The translations under genes were made by a program, and so were the position numbers. Below, piece after piece: positions 34,406-46,784 of a stretch of DNA of 64,000 nt (positions are counted from its first letter, which is position 1; each line of letters opens with the position of its first letter). The stretch is from Chrysemys picta bellii (lineage: Eukaryota > Chordata > Testudines > Emydidae). The DNA lies in assembly GCF_011386835.1 (NCBI RefSeq), contig NC_088794.1:69326434-69390433 (forward strand), in the 5' to 3' direction. The notes beneath the pieces were generated by a model, which saw only the letters and a program-made list of their open reading frames with translations, was not told where the DNA came from and did no database searches.

Positions 34406-35480
34406 GTACAAAACATAACAGCCATACTGGGTCCGGCCAATGGTCCATCTAGCCAATGTATCCTGTCTTCCGATAGTGGCCAGTGCCAGGTGCTTCAGAG
34501 TTCTGAGTTCCGAGTTCCTGACAAACAGGGGCTAGGGACACTTCAGAGCATGGTTTTGCATCTCTGCCAGTCCTAGCTAATAGCCATTGATATCCTCCAT
34601 GAACTTACCTAGAGATTTTTTTTTTAACCCTGTTAGTCTTGGCTTTCACAATATCCTCTGGCAAAGAGTTCTACAGGTTGACCGTGTGGTGTGAAGAAAT
34701 ACTTCCTTATGTTAGGTTTAAACCAACTGCTTACTACTTTCATTTGGTGACCCCTAGTTCATGATATCAGTAGTAAATAACATTTCCTTATTTATTTTCC
34801 CCCACACACTGATTTTATAGACCTCTATCATATCCCACCCCCCAGTCGGCTTTTTCAAGCTGAAAAAGTCCGCGTTTTATTAATCTCCCCTCATATGGAA
34901 GCTGTTCCATACTCCTAATCATTTTTGTTGCTCTATTCTGTACCTTTTCCAATTCCAATATATCCTTTTCGAGATGGAGCAACCACATCTGCACGCACTA
35001 AGATGTGGGCACATCATGGAATTATATAGCAGCAATAGGATATTTTCTGACTTACCTGTCCCTTTCCTAATGATTCCCAACCTTGTTAGCTTTTGACTAT
35101 CACTGCACATTCATCAGATATTTTCAGAGAACTATCCATGACTCCAAGATCTCTTCCTTGAGTGGTAACAGCTAATTTAGACCCCATTGTTTTATATGTA
35201 TAGTTGAGATTATGTTTCCCCATGTGCATTACTTTGCATTTATCAAATTTGAATTTCATCTGCCATTTTGTGGCCCAGTCACCCAGTTTGGTTGTGAGAT
35301 CTCTTCACAGTCTGCTTGGGACTTCACTATCTTGTGTAGTTTTGTATGATTTGCAAATTTTACCACTTCACTGTTTACCTCTTTTTCCAGATCATTTATG
35401 AATATGTTGAACAGTACTGGTCCCAGTATAGATCCCTGGGTGGGACACCACTACTTACCTCTCTCCATTCTGAGAATGGT
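34406..35480 (-). mobile_element. Degraded CR1 LINE, 3' part
   Basis: The left end 'ggccaatggtccatctagccaatg ... tcctgtcttccgatagtggcc' is the 3' untranslated region of a CR1 subfamily, also present at 51433-51725. To the right, on -, the sequence is a worn ORF2 C-terminus ('cagaatagagcaacaaaaatgattaggag') and then RT-region wording near 35350-35400 (reverse complement 'tggtaaaatttgcaaatcat', the FADD-type motif zone). Many stops and indels; not coding. Confidence 0.8.
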
Positions 35481-36288
35481 TAAAAGGTAGGAAACAAAGG
35501 GTAAGAATAAATGGTCCAGTTACTGATTCATAAGATGACCTTCCCTCTTAGCCCGTGACAGTTTACTTTGCTTAAGAGCATTTGGTGAGGAAACCCCCTA
35601 AACACTACTGAAATTGTCCCTGGACTGGTCCCACATAGGTAGTGTAGGCCACTTCGGAGGGCCTGGAGAACAGCCACATATTCACAGGAATCTTGTTGAC
35701 TCACTACCACACCCCATACAACTGGCATGGAATGGCTGCTACTGCTATTGCAGTCTATAGGCTGGAGTAGCAGCCACATGTGGTCTATGCAGTCCCACAC
35801 CCTGGCTTTGGGTTGGAAGATGGATTTTGACTCCTCACATTCCACTTATGGAGCACCCATATACTCAGTCTTTATGTTGATTAAGTGAATTTCACCTAGA
35901 AAGGTAGATTAATGAAATTGTCAAGAACGGCTACTGAATGCTCAGCACTCCCACTGACTTCAGTTGGAGTTGTGAATGTTCTGCACATCTTAAAACCAAA
36001 TCCCAAGATGTTTCAAGTTGGGAACCCAAGTATTAAGGCACCCCAAAAATCAGTAGTCACATTTAAAAGTTTTTTTTTTCTAAGTACCTCCCCACAGGGT
36101 GAGCACCTGTCCCAAATGGGGACAAAGTTCCAAAACGCAGAGTTCAAGTCCTGGTCTGAATGACTCCGGGACAGCATTTGTCGCAGATTCCCTGCAGTGC
36201 AGCTCCATGCCTTCCCAAGTGCCAGCATCTTCAGAGGTGGGGGGACAGAAGTGAGCCTAAGGGCTCCCCTTGTTGTGACGGCCCCCGC
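35481..36288. other. Intergenic DNA, nothing recognised
   Basis: A 105-codon minus frame (35528-35845) has no recognisable domain. No repeat family is assigned. Confidence 0.4.
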
Positions 36289-36290
36289 TA

Positions 36291-37090
36291 GGGTTACCAC
36301 TTTTGAAATGCAAAAAAAAAAAAAAGGCAAGCCTACTGCAATCCCAACCACAAGGCAACTCAACAACCCTCCACACCCATCAACAGCCATTTATCTATCT
36401 GTGTTTTCTCTAGATAGTAGAAGATTGACCACACTGCATGTCTCCTCACTCTTGTGCAGCTCAAAACTTCTCTCACACACGTGGTGCACTTGCATGTTGG
36501 TGGGCAGACAGCTGCTGTATTTTCAACAATTTTGGTCTATTATTGCTTAAACTAAAGAAGTGGAAACACTGCAGCATCTTTAGCTGAACACAGAACTTTT
36601 AACATTAAATATCCCAGTGTATTGCGATAATAATGCAACTCTTTAGACCCACATAAAAACCTAGCAGATTCTTATGGATTAGCCAGTTTCCAGAAAAAAC
36701 AAACCAGCCAAATACTGGCCAGATGGTAAACCCTAGGTCCCGCTCCTGCTCCTCCTCTTCCCCCATATCCAGGTCCCAAACCCCAGCCAAGCTAGAAGTT
36801 GGACCCGTGCCTTGGAAACAGCTGTTGTGGGGAGCCCCAGACCCTCCATCTGCCCCTTGCAGTGTGTCCCGGAGAGGTGGGGACATGGGCCTGGAGCTGC
36901 TCTTGGACACCCTGCCCAGGTCAGGTGGAAGGTCCAGGGCTCCCCACAGCAGCCCAGGCTCCCTGGGTATCTCTTACTATGGTCCATTTCGGGCTTTCAG
37001 AATCAAGGCCTCAGGAGGGAAGAGGAGGAACAGGAGTGGGTCAGGGCTCCTGCATGTGTTCCACTTTGCCTTTTGAAAAGGTGGTCACCC
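36291..37090. mobile_element. TA-flanked element with 'GGGTTACCAC' ends
   Basis: The left end GGGTTACCACTTTTGAAATG and right end CTTTTGAAAAGGTGGTCACCC are inverted copies, each preceded or followed by TA (36289-36290, 37091-37092). An A-run sits at 36312-36324. The interior 36720-37070 is GC-rich with several chance frames. TA at both borders fits a Tc1/mariner-like target, but TA may be part of the ends; the class is inferred. Confidence 0.6.
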
Positions 37091-37212
37091 TATTCTCCAG
37101 GGAAAACCACAACCCAGTATCTGACCTCAGCATCTCTTTGGTTGCTATCCAATGAGAGCCAGATGGCCTGGTTTCACCAACAGCTGGCATTCTTCCTGCA
37201 GCCCAGACACTA

Positions 37213-38119
37213 GGGTTGCCAACTTTCTACTTGTACAAAACCAAACACCCTCAACCCTGCCTCCGCATATTCCATCCCATCCTCCCCCCGTCACTCATTT
37301 TCACCAAGCTGGCTTAGGGGAGTTGGAGTGCAGGAATGGCTGAGGGCTCTGGCTGGGGGTGTGGGCTCTGGGGTAGGGCCAGAAAAGAGGAGTTCAGAGT
37401 GCAGGAAGGGGCTCTGGGTTGAGGCAGTGGGTTGGGATGCAGGAAGGGGTGAGGGCTCCAGCTGGGGGTGCAGGCTCTGGGATGGGCCCAGGGATGAGGG
37501 GTTTGGGGTGCAGGAGGGGGCTCAGGGGTGGAGCTGAGGGGTTGGGGCGTGGGAGGGGGCTCTGGGCTAAGGCAGGGGGTGCGGGCTCTGGTGTGGGCCC
37601 AGGGATGAGTGATTTGGAGTATAGTAGGGTGCTTTGGGTTGGGATTGAGTGGTTTGGAGGGCAGGCGAGGGATCAGGGCTGGGGCAGAGGGTTGGGGTGC
37701 GGGGGGGGGGGGTTCAGGGGTCCAGGCAGTACTTACCTCAAGCAGCTCCCAGAAGCAGCAGCATATCCCCATTCCGGCTCCTACACACAAGCACGGCCAG
37801 GCAGCTCTGTGTGCTGCCCTGTCCATAGGCACCACCCCTGCGGCTCCCATTGGCCGCAGTTCCCAGCCAATGGGAGCTGCGGAGCCAGCATTTAGGGAGG
37901 CAGCAGCAGCACGTGGAGCCCCTGGCTGCCTCTATGTGTAGGAGCTGGAGTGGGGACATGCCACTACTTCCAGAAGCCACGTGTAGCCATGGCAGGCAGG
38001 GAGCTTGCCTTAGCCACACTGGCTGGGCTTTTAATGTCCCGGTCAGCAGCGCTGATTGGAGCTGCCAGTGTCCCTTTTCAACTGGGCATTGCAGTTGAAA
38101 ACTGGACACCTGGCAACCC
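37213..38119. mobile_element. TA-flanked GC-rich element with 'GGGTTGCCAAC' ends
   Basis: The left end GGGTTGCCAACTTTCTA and right end GGACACCTGGCAACCC are inverted and bordered by TA (37211-37212 and 38120-38121). About 37319-37720 is a G-rich minisatellite built from loosely repeated 'gggctctgggctggggcagggggt' units. About 37835-37885 holds an inverted repeat with CCAAT/ATTGG in each arm ('gcggctcccattggc' and 'gccaatgggagctgcgg'). Open frames of up to 178 codons on both strands come from the low-complexity G/C bias and are not genes. Confidence 0.65.
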
Positions 38120-38357
38120 TACCACACACCCTTTGTCATTTGTTTATATTAAATTTGTAAACACTTGGTTGGTGCTATGGAACAGCCAAACATCTTCTCA
38201 TTCATAATACAGATAATGTGCTTATGCATAAGTACATTGTCTCAGAGGACTTACCTACTTCACAAGATCGCTGAAGTTTAATTCAATTCATTGTGGTCTA
38301 GGGTTGGGCAGGATCCTTTCCTATTATGTCTCTCCCTCCCCCATGGGGGAGGGGGGA

Positions 38358-41300
38358 CTATATAGACTCATAGACTCATAGACTTTAAGGTCAGAAGGGA
38401 CCATTATGATCATCTGATCTGACCTCCCGCATGATGCAGGCCACAAAGCCGTCCCTACCCTTACCCTTGACTCTGCTGTTGAAGTCCCCAAATCCGGTGG
38501 TTTAGAGACTTCAATTAGCAGAGAATCCTCCAGCTAGCGATCCCTGCCCCATGCTGCGGAGGAAGGCGAAAAACCTCCAGGGCCTCTGCCAATCTACCCT
38601 GGAGGAAAATTCCTTCCCGACCCCAAATATGGCGATCAGTAAAACCCCGAGCACGTAGGCAAGATTCTCCAGCCTTACCCTTATTAGCCATTATACTATT
38701 TACCAGCGATGGCACACTGTTCCTGTGACTAAAATCATGTTATCCCATTAGACCATTCCCTCCATAAACTTATCTAGCTTAATTTTAAAACCAGACAGGT
38801 CCTTCGCCCCCACTGTTTCCCTCGGAAGGCTGTTCCAATATTTCACCACCCTGACGGTCAGAAACCTTCGTCTAATTTCAAGCCTAAACTTCCCCACGGC
38901 CAGTTTATATCCATTCGTTCTCGTGTCCACATTAGTACTGAGCTGGAATAATTCCTCTCCCTCCCTGGTATTTATCCCTCTGATATATTTAAAGAGAGCA
39001 ATCATATCCCCCCTCAGCCTTCGTTTAGTCAGGCTAAACAACCCTAGCTCTCCGAGTCTCCTTTCATACGACAGGTTTTCCATTCCTCTGATCATCCTAG
39101 TGGCCCTTCTCTGTACCCGTTCCAGTTTGAGTTCATCTTTTTTAAACATGGGAGACCAGAACTGCACGCAGTACTCCAAATGAGGTCTCACCAGCGCCTT
39201 GTACAACGGAAGCAGCACCTCCTTATCCCTACTAGATATACCTCGCCTAATGCATCCCAAGACCGCATTGGCTTTTTTCACCGCCACGTCACATTGTCGA
39301 CTCATAGTCATCTTGCGGTCCACAAGGACCCCGAGGTCTCTCTCCTCCTCCGTTACTTCCAACCGATGCATCCCCAGCTTGTAACTAAAATTCTTGTTAG
39401 TCATCCCCAACCTTACACTTTTCACTATTAAATTTCATCCTATTTCTCTTACTCCAATTCACAAGGTCATTCAAGTCTCCTTGCAGAATATCCCAATCCT
39501 CCTCCGAATTGGCAATACCTCCCAGCTTTGTGTCATCCGCAAACTTTATCAGCCCACTCCTACAATTGGTTCCGAGGTCAGTAATAAATAGATTAAATAA
39601 AATGGGTCCCAAAACCGAACCTTGAGGGACTCCACTAGTGACCTCCCTCCAACCTGACAGTTCACCCTTCAATACGACCCGCTGCAGTCTCCCCATTAAC
39701 CAGTTCCTTATCCACCTCTGGATTTTCATATCGATCCCCATCTTTTCCAGTTTAACCAATAATTCCTCGTGCGGTACAGTATCAAACGCCTTACTGAAAT
39801 CAAGGTATATTAGGTCCACCGCATTTCCCTTATCTAATAAGTCCGTTACTTTCTCAAAGAAGGAGATCAGATTGGTTTGGCACGATCTGCCTTTGGTAAA
39901 ACCATGTTGTAATTTGTCGCAATTGCCATTGACCTCAAGGCCCTCAACTACTTTCTCCTTCAGAATTTTCTCCAGGACCTTGCACACTACAGATGTTAAA
40001 CTGACAGGCCTGTAGTTACCCGGGTCACTTTTTTTCCCTTTCTTGAAAATAGGAACCACATTAGCTATTCTCCAGTCCAACGGAACAACCCCCGAGTTTA
40101 CAGATTCATTAAAAATTTTCGCTAAGGGGCCCGCTATTTCTCGCGCCAATTCCTTCAATATTCTCGGATGAAGATCATCTGGTCCGCCTGACTTAGTCCC
40201 ATTAAGGTGTTCAAGTTTGGTTTCTACCTCGGATACGGTAATCCCCCCTCCTGTATCCCCCTCTGTCACGCTGCCAATATTCCTAATCCCTTCATTGGCC
40301 TCATTGAACACCGATGCAAAATATTCATTTAGATATTGTGCCATGCCTAGATTATCCTTAATCTCCTCTCCAACTATAGTCTTCAGCAGTCCCACTTCTT
40401 CTTTCTTTGCTTTCTTCCTATTTATATGGCTGTAAAACCTCTTACTATTGCTTTTAATTCCCCTCGCAAGGTCCAACTCCACACGGCTTTTGGCCTTTCT
40501 CACTCCATCTCTACATGCTCTGACCTCACTAAGGTAAGTTTCCTTACTGATCCCTCCCCTCTTCCACTCTTTGTACGCTTTCTGTTTTTTCCTAATCGCC
40601 CCTTTGAGACAGTCGCTCATCCAGCTCGGTCTAAATCTCTTGCTCACTAACCTTTTTACCTTTTTCGGGATACAGGCCTCCGACAGCTCATGCAGCTTTA
40701 ACTTAAAATAATCCCAGGCTTCTTCTGCCTTTAGATCCATTAATATGTTTGCCCAATCCACTTCCCTTACCAGTCCTCTTAATTTGTTAAAATTAGCCTT
40801 TTTAAAATTATAAACCCTAGTCTTTGATTTAATTCTGTTACTCCTTCCATTTAGTTTAAACCGAATTAGCTCATGATCACTGGAGCCCAAGTTGTTCCCT
40901 ACAACCACTTCCTCAACAAGGTCCTCACTACTCACCAAAACCAAATCCAAAATGGCCTCCCCCCTCGTCGGTTCAGCTACCACTTGATGAAGGAATTGAT
41001 CAGCAAGCACATCTAGGAACATCTGAGCCCTATTATTGCTACTAGCATTTGTTCCCCAATCTATTTCCGGGAAGTTAAAGTCCCCCATAATCACACAGTT
41101 CCTATTAGTATTTACTTCCCTAAATACATTAAATAGTTCTTTATCCATATCCTGGGTTGATCCCGGCGGTCTATAGCACACCCCGAGCACTATCCCCGGA
41201 GAGGCTCTAGTAGTTCTTTTACCCAGTGTGAGTATTGCCCAGACGGACTCTGTCTTATCTATTCCATCAACTATTATTTCTTTACAGCTTATCTCATTAT

Positions 41301-41722
41301 TGACATACAATGCCACCCCCCCACCTTTACCTTCGTTCCGGTCGTTCCTAAACAGCGCATACCCTTCCATACCTGTATTCCAGTCGTGACTGCCGTTCCA
41401 CCACGTTTCAGTTATTCCTACGATATCCGGTTTCAATTCTCGGACCAGGAGCTCCAATTCCTCCATTTTGTTACCTAGGCTTCTCGCATTGGTGTATAAA
41501 CATCCTAATGTATGCCCTTTAGCCTGTCTCCCATTAGTAAGGCAATTTATTACAGACCCCTTGCTGTTCATCCCCCCTCTCCTTGTTATGTCTAATCCCA
41601 TCCCCCCGGCTATATCTCCTCTTATCTCATCATTCGCCCTTTCAATGTTGGAATCTGGCATGGAGATTAACTGTACATCTCCCAACCTTCTCCCCCAACT
41701 TCCTAGTTTAAAGCTCTTTTGA
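38358..41722 (-). mobile_element. CR1 LINE, nearly complete ORF2, single frameshift
   Basis: The copy covers the whole endonuclease-RT protein and the 3' end. The 3' terminus at 38358-38382 shows the CR1 habit of tandem octamers ('atagactc' repeated). Two minus frames cover ORF2, 39397-41685 and 38748-39425, overlapping by 29 bases in different frames. The 5' edge near 41722 is just upstream of the ORF2 start region, so the first ORF and 5' UTR are missing through 5' truncation. Confidence 0.93.
38748..41685 (-). pseudogene. CR1 ORF2 (AP endonuclease and reverse transcriptase), one frameshift
   Basis: The protein would nick chromosomal DNA and reverse-transcribe the LINE RNA there. The first frame (762 codons) has the apurinic-like endonuclease: LGCLYTNARSLGNKMEEL, DIVGITETW, GKGGGVALYV, GVCYRPPG, VIMGDFNFPEIDW and the catalytic histidine block LGSSDHELI. 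Its RT motifs are ANVVPIFKKGKKSDPGNYRP, IYLDFSKAFDTVPH (motif A), TSGVPQGSVLGP (motif B) and LIKFADDTKLGG (catalytic ADD). The second frame (225 codons, to 38748) has the C-terminal domain with EERDLGVLVD, YCVQFWSP and YWNSLPRE. The only break seen is the frame change near 39397-39425, so catalytic residues are all present but the protein would be truncated after the RT. TTG or other non-ATG starts are likely, because the true start lies upstream. Confidence 0.92.
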
Positions 41723-42044
41723 TGAGATGAGCCAGCCTCCCTCCCAGAAGTCTATATGCAGCCACAGTCCCTGCATTTGAAGCAGTTCAAGGACTGCTCT
41801 TTTCTAATAGCACTGGGGGCACCAGTTATTTAAAGAGTAGTGGCACCATGGTCTCCTTCCCCTTTTTTCAGAGATGAGAGCAATGCAGAACCCTAAATAA
41901 GGTGGTGGCTAGGGAACAGATGGATAGGAATGAGGCAGAACCATAGCCTTCTCATCTCCTCTCCATTCTGGAAAGAGAACACACTGTACACATTATCTGC
42001 ATGATGTGAACCTCCAGGAGAACCTCCAGGGCAGTACCATGAGA

Positions 42045-43680
42045 TCAAACGAGATCAAACTAGCTAGGGATATAAAAGGAAAGAAGAAACAGTCTACAAA
42101 TACATTAGAAGCAAGAGGAAGACCAAGGACAGAGTAGTCCCATTACTCAATGGGGGGGAAAGACAATAACAGAAAATGGGAAATGTTCTTTGTTTCGATT
42201 TTCACCAAGAAGGTTAGTGGTGATTGGATGTCTAACATAGTGAATACCAGTGAAAATGAGGTAGGATCAGAATCTAAAATAGGGAAAGAACAAGTCAAAA
42301 ATTACTTAGACAAGTTAGATGTCTTCAAATCACCAGGGCCTGATGAAATGCAATCTAGAATACTCAAGGAGCTGCTGAGGAGATATCTAAGCCATTAGCA
42401 ATTATCTTTGAAAAGTCATGGAAGATGGGAGACACTCCACAAATATAGTGCCCATCTATAAAAAGGGAAATAAGGACAATCCGGGGAATTACAGACCAGT
42501 CAGCTTAACTTTTGTACCAGAAAGATAATGGAGCAAATAATTAAGCAATCAATTTGCAATCAGCTAGAAGATAATAAGGTGATAAATAACAGTCAGCATG
42601 GATTTGTCAAGAACAAATAGTGTCAAACCAACCCAATAGCTTTCTTTGACACGGTAACAAGCCTTGTGGATGGGGGTGGGGGAAGCGGTAGATGTGGTAT
42701 ATCTTGACTTTAGTAAGGCTTTTGATACTGTCTTGCATGACCTTCTCATAAACAAACTAGGGAAATGCAACCTAGATGGAGCTACTAAAAGGTGGGTGCA
42801 AAACTGGTTGGAAAACTGTCCCCAGAGAGTAGTTATCACTGGTTCACAGTCATGCTGGAAGTGGGGTCCTGCAGCGATTGGTTCTGGGTCCAATTCTGTT
42901 CAATATCTTTATCATAATTTAAATAATGGCATACAGAGTACATTTAAAGTTTGCTGGGAGGGGTTGCAAGTGCTTTGGAGGACACGATTAAAATTCAAAA
43001 TGATCTGGACAAACTGGAGAAATGGTCTGAAATAAACAGGATGAAATTCAATAAGGACAAATGCAAAGTACTCCACTTAGGAAGAAACAATCAGTTGCAT
43101 ACATACAAAATGGGAAATGACTGCCTAGGAAGGAGTACTGTGGAAAGGGATCTGGGGGTCATAGTGGACCACAAGATAAATATGCGTCAGTGTAACACTG
43201 TTGCAAAAAAAGCAAACATCATTCTGGGATGTATTAGCAGGAGTATTGTAAGCAAGACACTAGAAGTAATTCTTCTGCTCTACTCCTTGCTGATTAGGCC
43301 TCAACTGGAGTATTGTGTCCAGTTCTGGGCACCACATTTCAGGAAAGACGTGGACAAATTGGAGAAGAGCAACAAAAATGTTTCAAGGTCAAACATGACC
43401 TATGAGGGAAGATTGAAAAAAACTGGGTTTGTTTAATCTGGAGAAGAGAAGACTGAGAGGGGACATGATAACAGTGTTCAAGTACATAAAAGGTTGTTAC
43501 AAGAAGGAGGGGGGGAAATTGTTGTTCGTAACTTCTGAGGACAGGATAAGAAGCAATGGACTTAAATTGCAGCAAGGGTGGTTTAAGTTGGAGATTAGGA
43601 AAAGCTACTTAGTCCTGCGCCTTGAGTGCAGGGGACTGGACTAGATGACCTCTCGAGGTCCCTTCTATGATTCTGTGAAC
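42045..43680 (+). mobile_element. CR1 LINE, decayed, + strand
   Basis: Four overlapping or adjacent + frames are pieces of one ORF2: 42150-42398 ([26 protein letters not shown]), 42664-43035 (VVYLDFSKAFDTVLHDLLI, the RT motif A), 42951-43436 (NRMKFNKDKCKVLHLGR, ERDLGVIVD, YCVQFWAPHF) and 43429-43644 (EKRRLRGDMITVFKYIKG). The 3' end 'ctggactagatgacctctcgaggtcccttctatgattctgtga' is at 43634-43680. Several indels and stops make it non-functional. Its 5' side faces the 5' side of the minus-strand CR1 about 320 bp away. Confidence 0.9.
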
Positions 43681-43689
43681 CAAGGACAC

Positions 43690-45520
43690 AATCTGGCCCT
43701 TAATGTTTGAAGTACTATGTGAGTTTGAAAGTCGTCGATCCTCCATCTCTGGAAATATTTAAACTAGACAAAGACAACCACCAACCAACCAACATTATAT
43801 GGAACAATCCTGGACTAGCTAGAGGAATGAAAAAGTCAACTTAATAGCTTTTACACTCTCTGATCTTCATGCTTCTAACGATTCCCCACCCACCTACCCA
43901 GAGAGCTCTAGTCACTCATCCATAAGAAATAACTGGGATCATCATTTTATTATTTGCTCATCCACCTCTGTATGAGCCCTTTCATGCAAAGGAGGATCCC
44001 ACACTGATCTGCAGATAATAGCAACAGATATTCCTGGAAGTATTTCACAAATATTTGTATGGGTGTGGGGAAGGATTCCTTCCTTTATGAGTTTACTTAT
44101 TCCATTGGGCTGCCTCCTTTTCAGGGATGACCTCCATTATACAGTTTCTTTTTGTATGATGTTACTCATGGGAGTAGACTACATTTCAGAAATGCTTACA
44201 GGATTTGGCAGGAGAAATCCTTAAGTAATTCAGCATATAGGACTACCCTTTCTAGTGGCTTTTAAGCTAAGTATCCCCCTTAAACCTAGACAATCTAAAA
44301 GTCTAAATTTTGCTTGCACCAGTCAGCTTTATAGTTATGGTTCTTATCAAGTCTTGCTGTCAGCAGCCTACTCTCCCTCTATCATATGCAATATTCTCTC
44401 AGCTGCAGCAGTATTCCCCACAGAGGAATACGGAGTCTAGTCTCCTGTGACAATGACAAGACTGACTATTGAGGGGCCATTGTCTGACTGATGAAACATG
44501 AAGTTGTGAGCCAGTAATTCGAGAATTCTAAACTGAGAACCAACCAAAAGTCACTTTATATGTGGGACACTAAGACAGAGGTTGAGACAGACTAGGATTA
44601 TCTTAGTTTCTTACTACTTTGGGTTTAAGATTTTTCAAACTGACAATAAGACAGGCATAAATGGTGACTCCTCATTCACTGTGATAGAAGAGCACAGTTA
44701 CGCTTTCCTAACCACAGCTCCAAGAGGCTGGAGCCAGGCCTTCCTTGCGTCACCCTTTGAAGGAGTGCAACATGCCCTCACCAAATTATCCCAGCTTTGC
44801 TAGTCAGTAAGGAGAACACCACCATTCTACCTTTCCCCATATCCACAAGTCTGACTCTGCTCCCCATTAAGGCAGTGAGCATTTTGGAAGGCACAGAAGC
44901 ACGCACCAGACCTGTTTCATTAATGCCCTAATATATATGACATACCATGTTTTTCCACCAAAAATATCTATACAGGTTATAGAAATGTATTCACCCACTG
45001 GTGGGTGGGCATGGCTCTCCTCCTCCTGCCAACAACCACTCCAGTTGTCTGCTTCTCAGTACTCTGATCAGATGACTTTCAGTCTCACCATTTTCAGAGT
45101 GAGAAAGTCCCTAATGAATTCACACCACATCTGCAGACCCCAACTCCACCTCCAGTGCTCTTTATACCCCTTATCTCAGGACTTCCAGTAGTCCTTACCC
45201 CCTTTGTATCAGGGGGCTTCACACCATCTTCATTAGTGGCAAGTAGGGGAACCCAGACTCTCCCTAAACTCCAGGTTCTAGTACAGAATCCCTGTAGAGA
45301 GCAGTTAAGATCTGCTTCCTCGGACCCTTTGTTATTTCTCTGGATTTTTTGTTTTTTTGGCTTGATGCTAGGCCCTTTGCCCCAGGCCCATTCCAGACTC
45401 TAAAGACATCTTTCTAGGGCTTATAGCAAACAACACTTCCCTAGGCTGTTTCCCTGAAAATCTTATTCCTGCCCTTTTACCAAGGCTCAGCACAGGAACT
45501 CTCCACCCCTATGGCTTCTC
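43690..45520. other. Intergenic DNA, possible antisense LTR remnant to the right
   Basis: No exon is recognised. From about 44770 onwards the wording may belong to a longer repeat that continues past the MITE at 45524 to about 46001 (see findings). Frames of 61-84 codons are unsupported. Confidence 0.4.
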
Positions 45521-45523
45521 TAA

Positions 45524-45762
45524 AGGCTGGTCTACACTGGGGGTGGAGGGGCGAGAATCGATCTAAGATACACAACTTCAGCTATGTGAATAGCGTAGCT
45601 GAAGTCGATGTATCTTAGATCGATTTTCCTTGGGTCCTCACGGCCAGCTCCCCCGTTGACTCCGCTTCAGCCTCTCACTCTGGTGGAGTTCCGGAGTCGA
45701 CGGGGAGCGCGTTCGGGGATCGATTACTACCCGCCAATCCGGCGGGTAGTGTAGACATACCC
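45524..45762. mobile_element. MITE with 3-bp TAA duplication, 239 bp
   Basis: Flanked by TAA (45521-45523, 45763-45765). Ends are AGGCTGGTCTACACTGG and, inverted, GGGTATGTCTACACTACCC. An internal inverted pair 'cttcagctatgtgaatagcgtagctgaag' lies near 45576-45604, the same feature as in 33061-33328 and 51889-52182. Confidence 0.8.
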
Positions 45763-46508
45763 TAAGTCACTTTTCTAGACTGTGTCTAGCATCCCCTTCT
45801 CAGGAAAGGTTAGTAAAACTCAGCTATCTTCCTTCTAGCCTAAAGCCTTTCCTTTATATTAACTACACAGCTCCATTACAGCCGGATCTTATCCTTAATT
45901 GAACCTGACACACCCTTTTGTTGCCACCGGGTGCCTTAACTGAGGTCTCCAGGTCACTTAATCACTTTCTGTGCCAGTGTGGGACTAGATATACCCATCA
46001 CACAGATGTTTATTAAATCATCACTTCAGATTTTGTTAGATTCTTTGTATGTTGGCAATAGCAACATGAGAGTTGGCTTTCAAAAGAACATTCAAGCCCT
46101 GGCATGACTAGCATATTAGAATGTACTTTTAAAAGAGCCCATCCCAGTTACACTAAACCTGTACTTCTAGTTTTGGGGTTAATGCAAATCCAGTTTAAGG
46201 GCTATCCACATGTAACAGACCGTGTTGATTTCAGTGAACTTAACGCTTATCTAATAATATACTATTAGTGTCCAGGATATTTTATTACCAAAACAGAGTA
46301 TGTACTGAAGTGCAGAGATCACTAAAGTGAGTAATTAATAAATGTTAGTTGTTGCTCAGCACCAACAGATACCTGTATAATTGAAGGAATTGAAAAGGCT
46401 CTGTGCTAATAGTTTTAGCAATTTGCAGGTGGAATCCAAGGGTCTAGGATTTACCAGAATGATCTAGAAATTAATTAGGACAGTGGGCGTGATCCATGAA
46501 GATACTTA

Positions 46509-46781
46509 GGCTTTGTCTACACTAGCACTTTTGTCAGCAAAACTTTAGTCAGTCATGAGGTGTGAAAAAACACACTCCTCCCCCACACAAGATTCACCTA
46601 CAAAAGCACTAGTGTAGACAGCGCTATGTCAGCAGGAGAGTATCTTTTACTGATGTTGAGGGTGTTTTAATTATGCCAGCAGGAGAACTCTCACCTGCTG
46701 GCATAGAGCAGCTATATAGGAGACCTTACAGCAGCGCAGCTGCAGCGGTGCCACTGTAAGGTCCATAGTGCAGACATAGCC
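46509..46781. mobile_element. MITE with 3-bp TTA duplication, 273 bp
   Basis: Flanked by TTA (46506-46508, 46782-46784). Ends are GGCTTTGTCTACACTAGC and, inverted, GGCTATGTCTGCACTATGG. An internal 'cactagtgtagacagcgc' near 46606 is a further copy of the end sequence, so the element may itself be composite. Confidence 0.8.
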
Positions 46782-46784
46782 TTA

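Noticed and set aside
37314..37850. 178-codon proline-rich minus frame and 158-codon plus frame
   Set aside because: Both come from the G-rich minisatellite inside a TA-flanked element and have no conserved motif.
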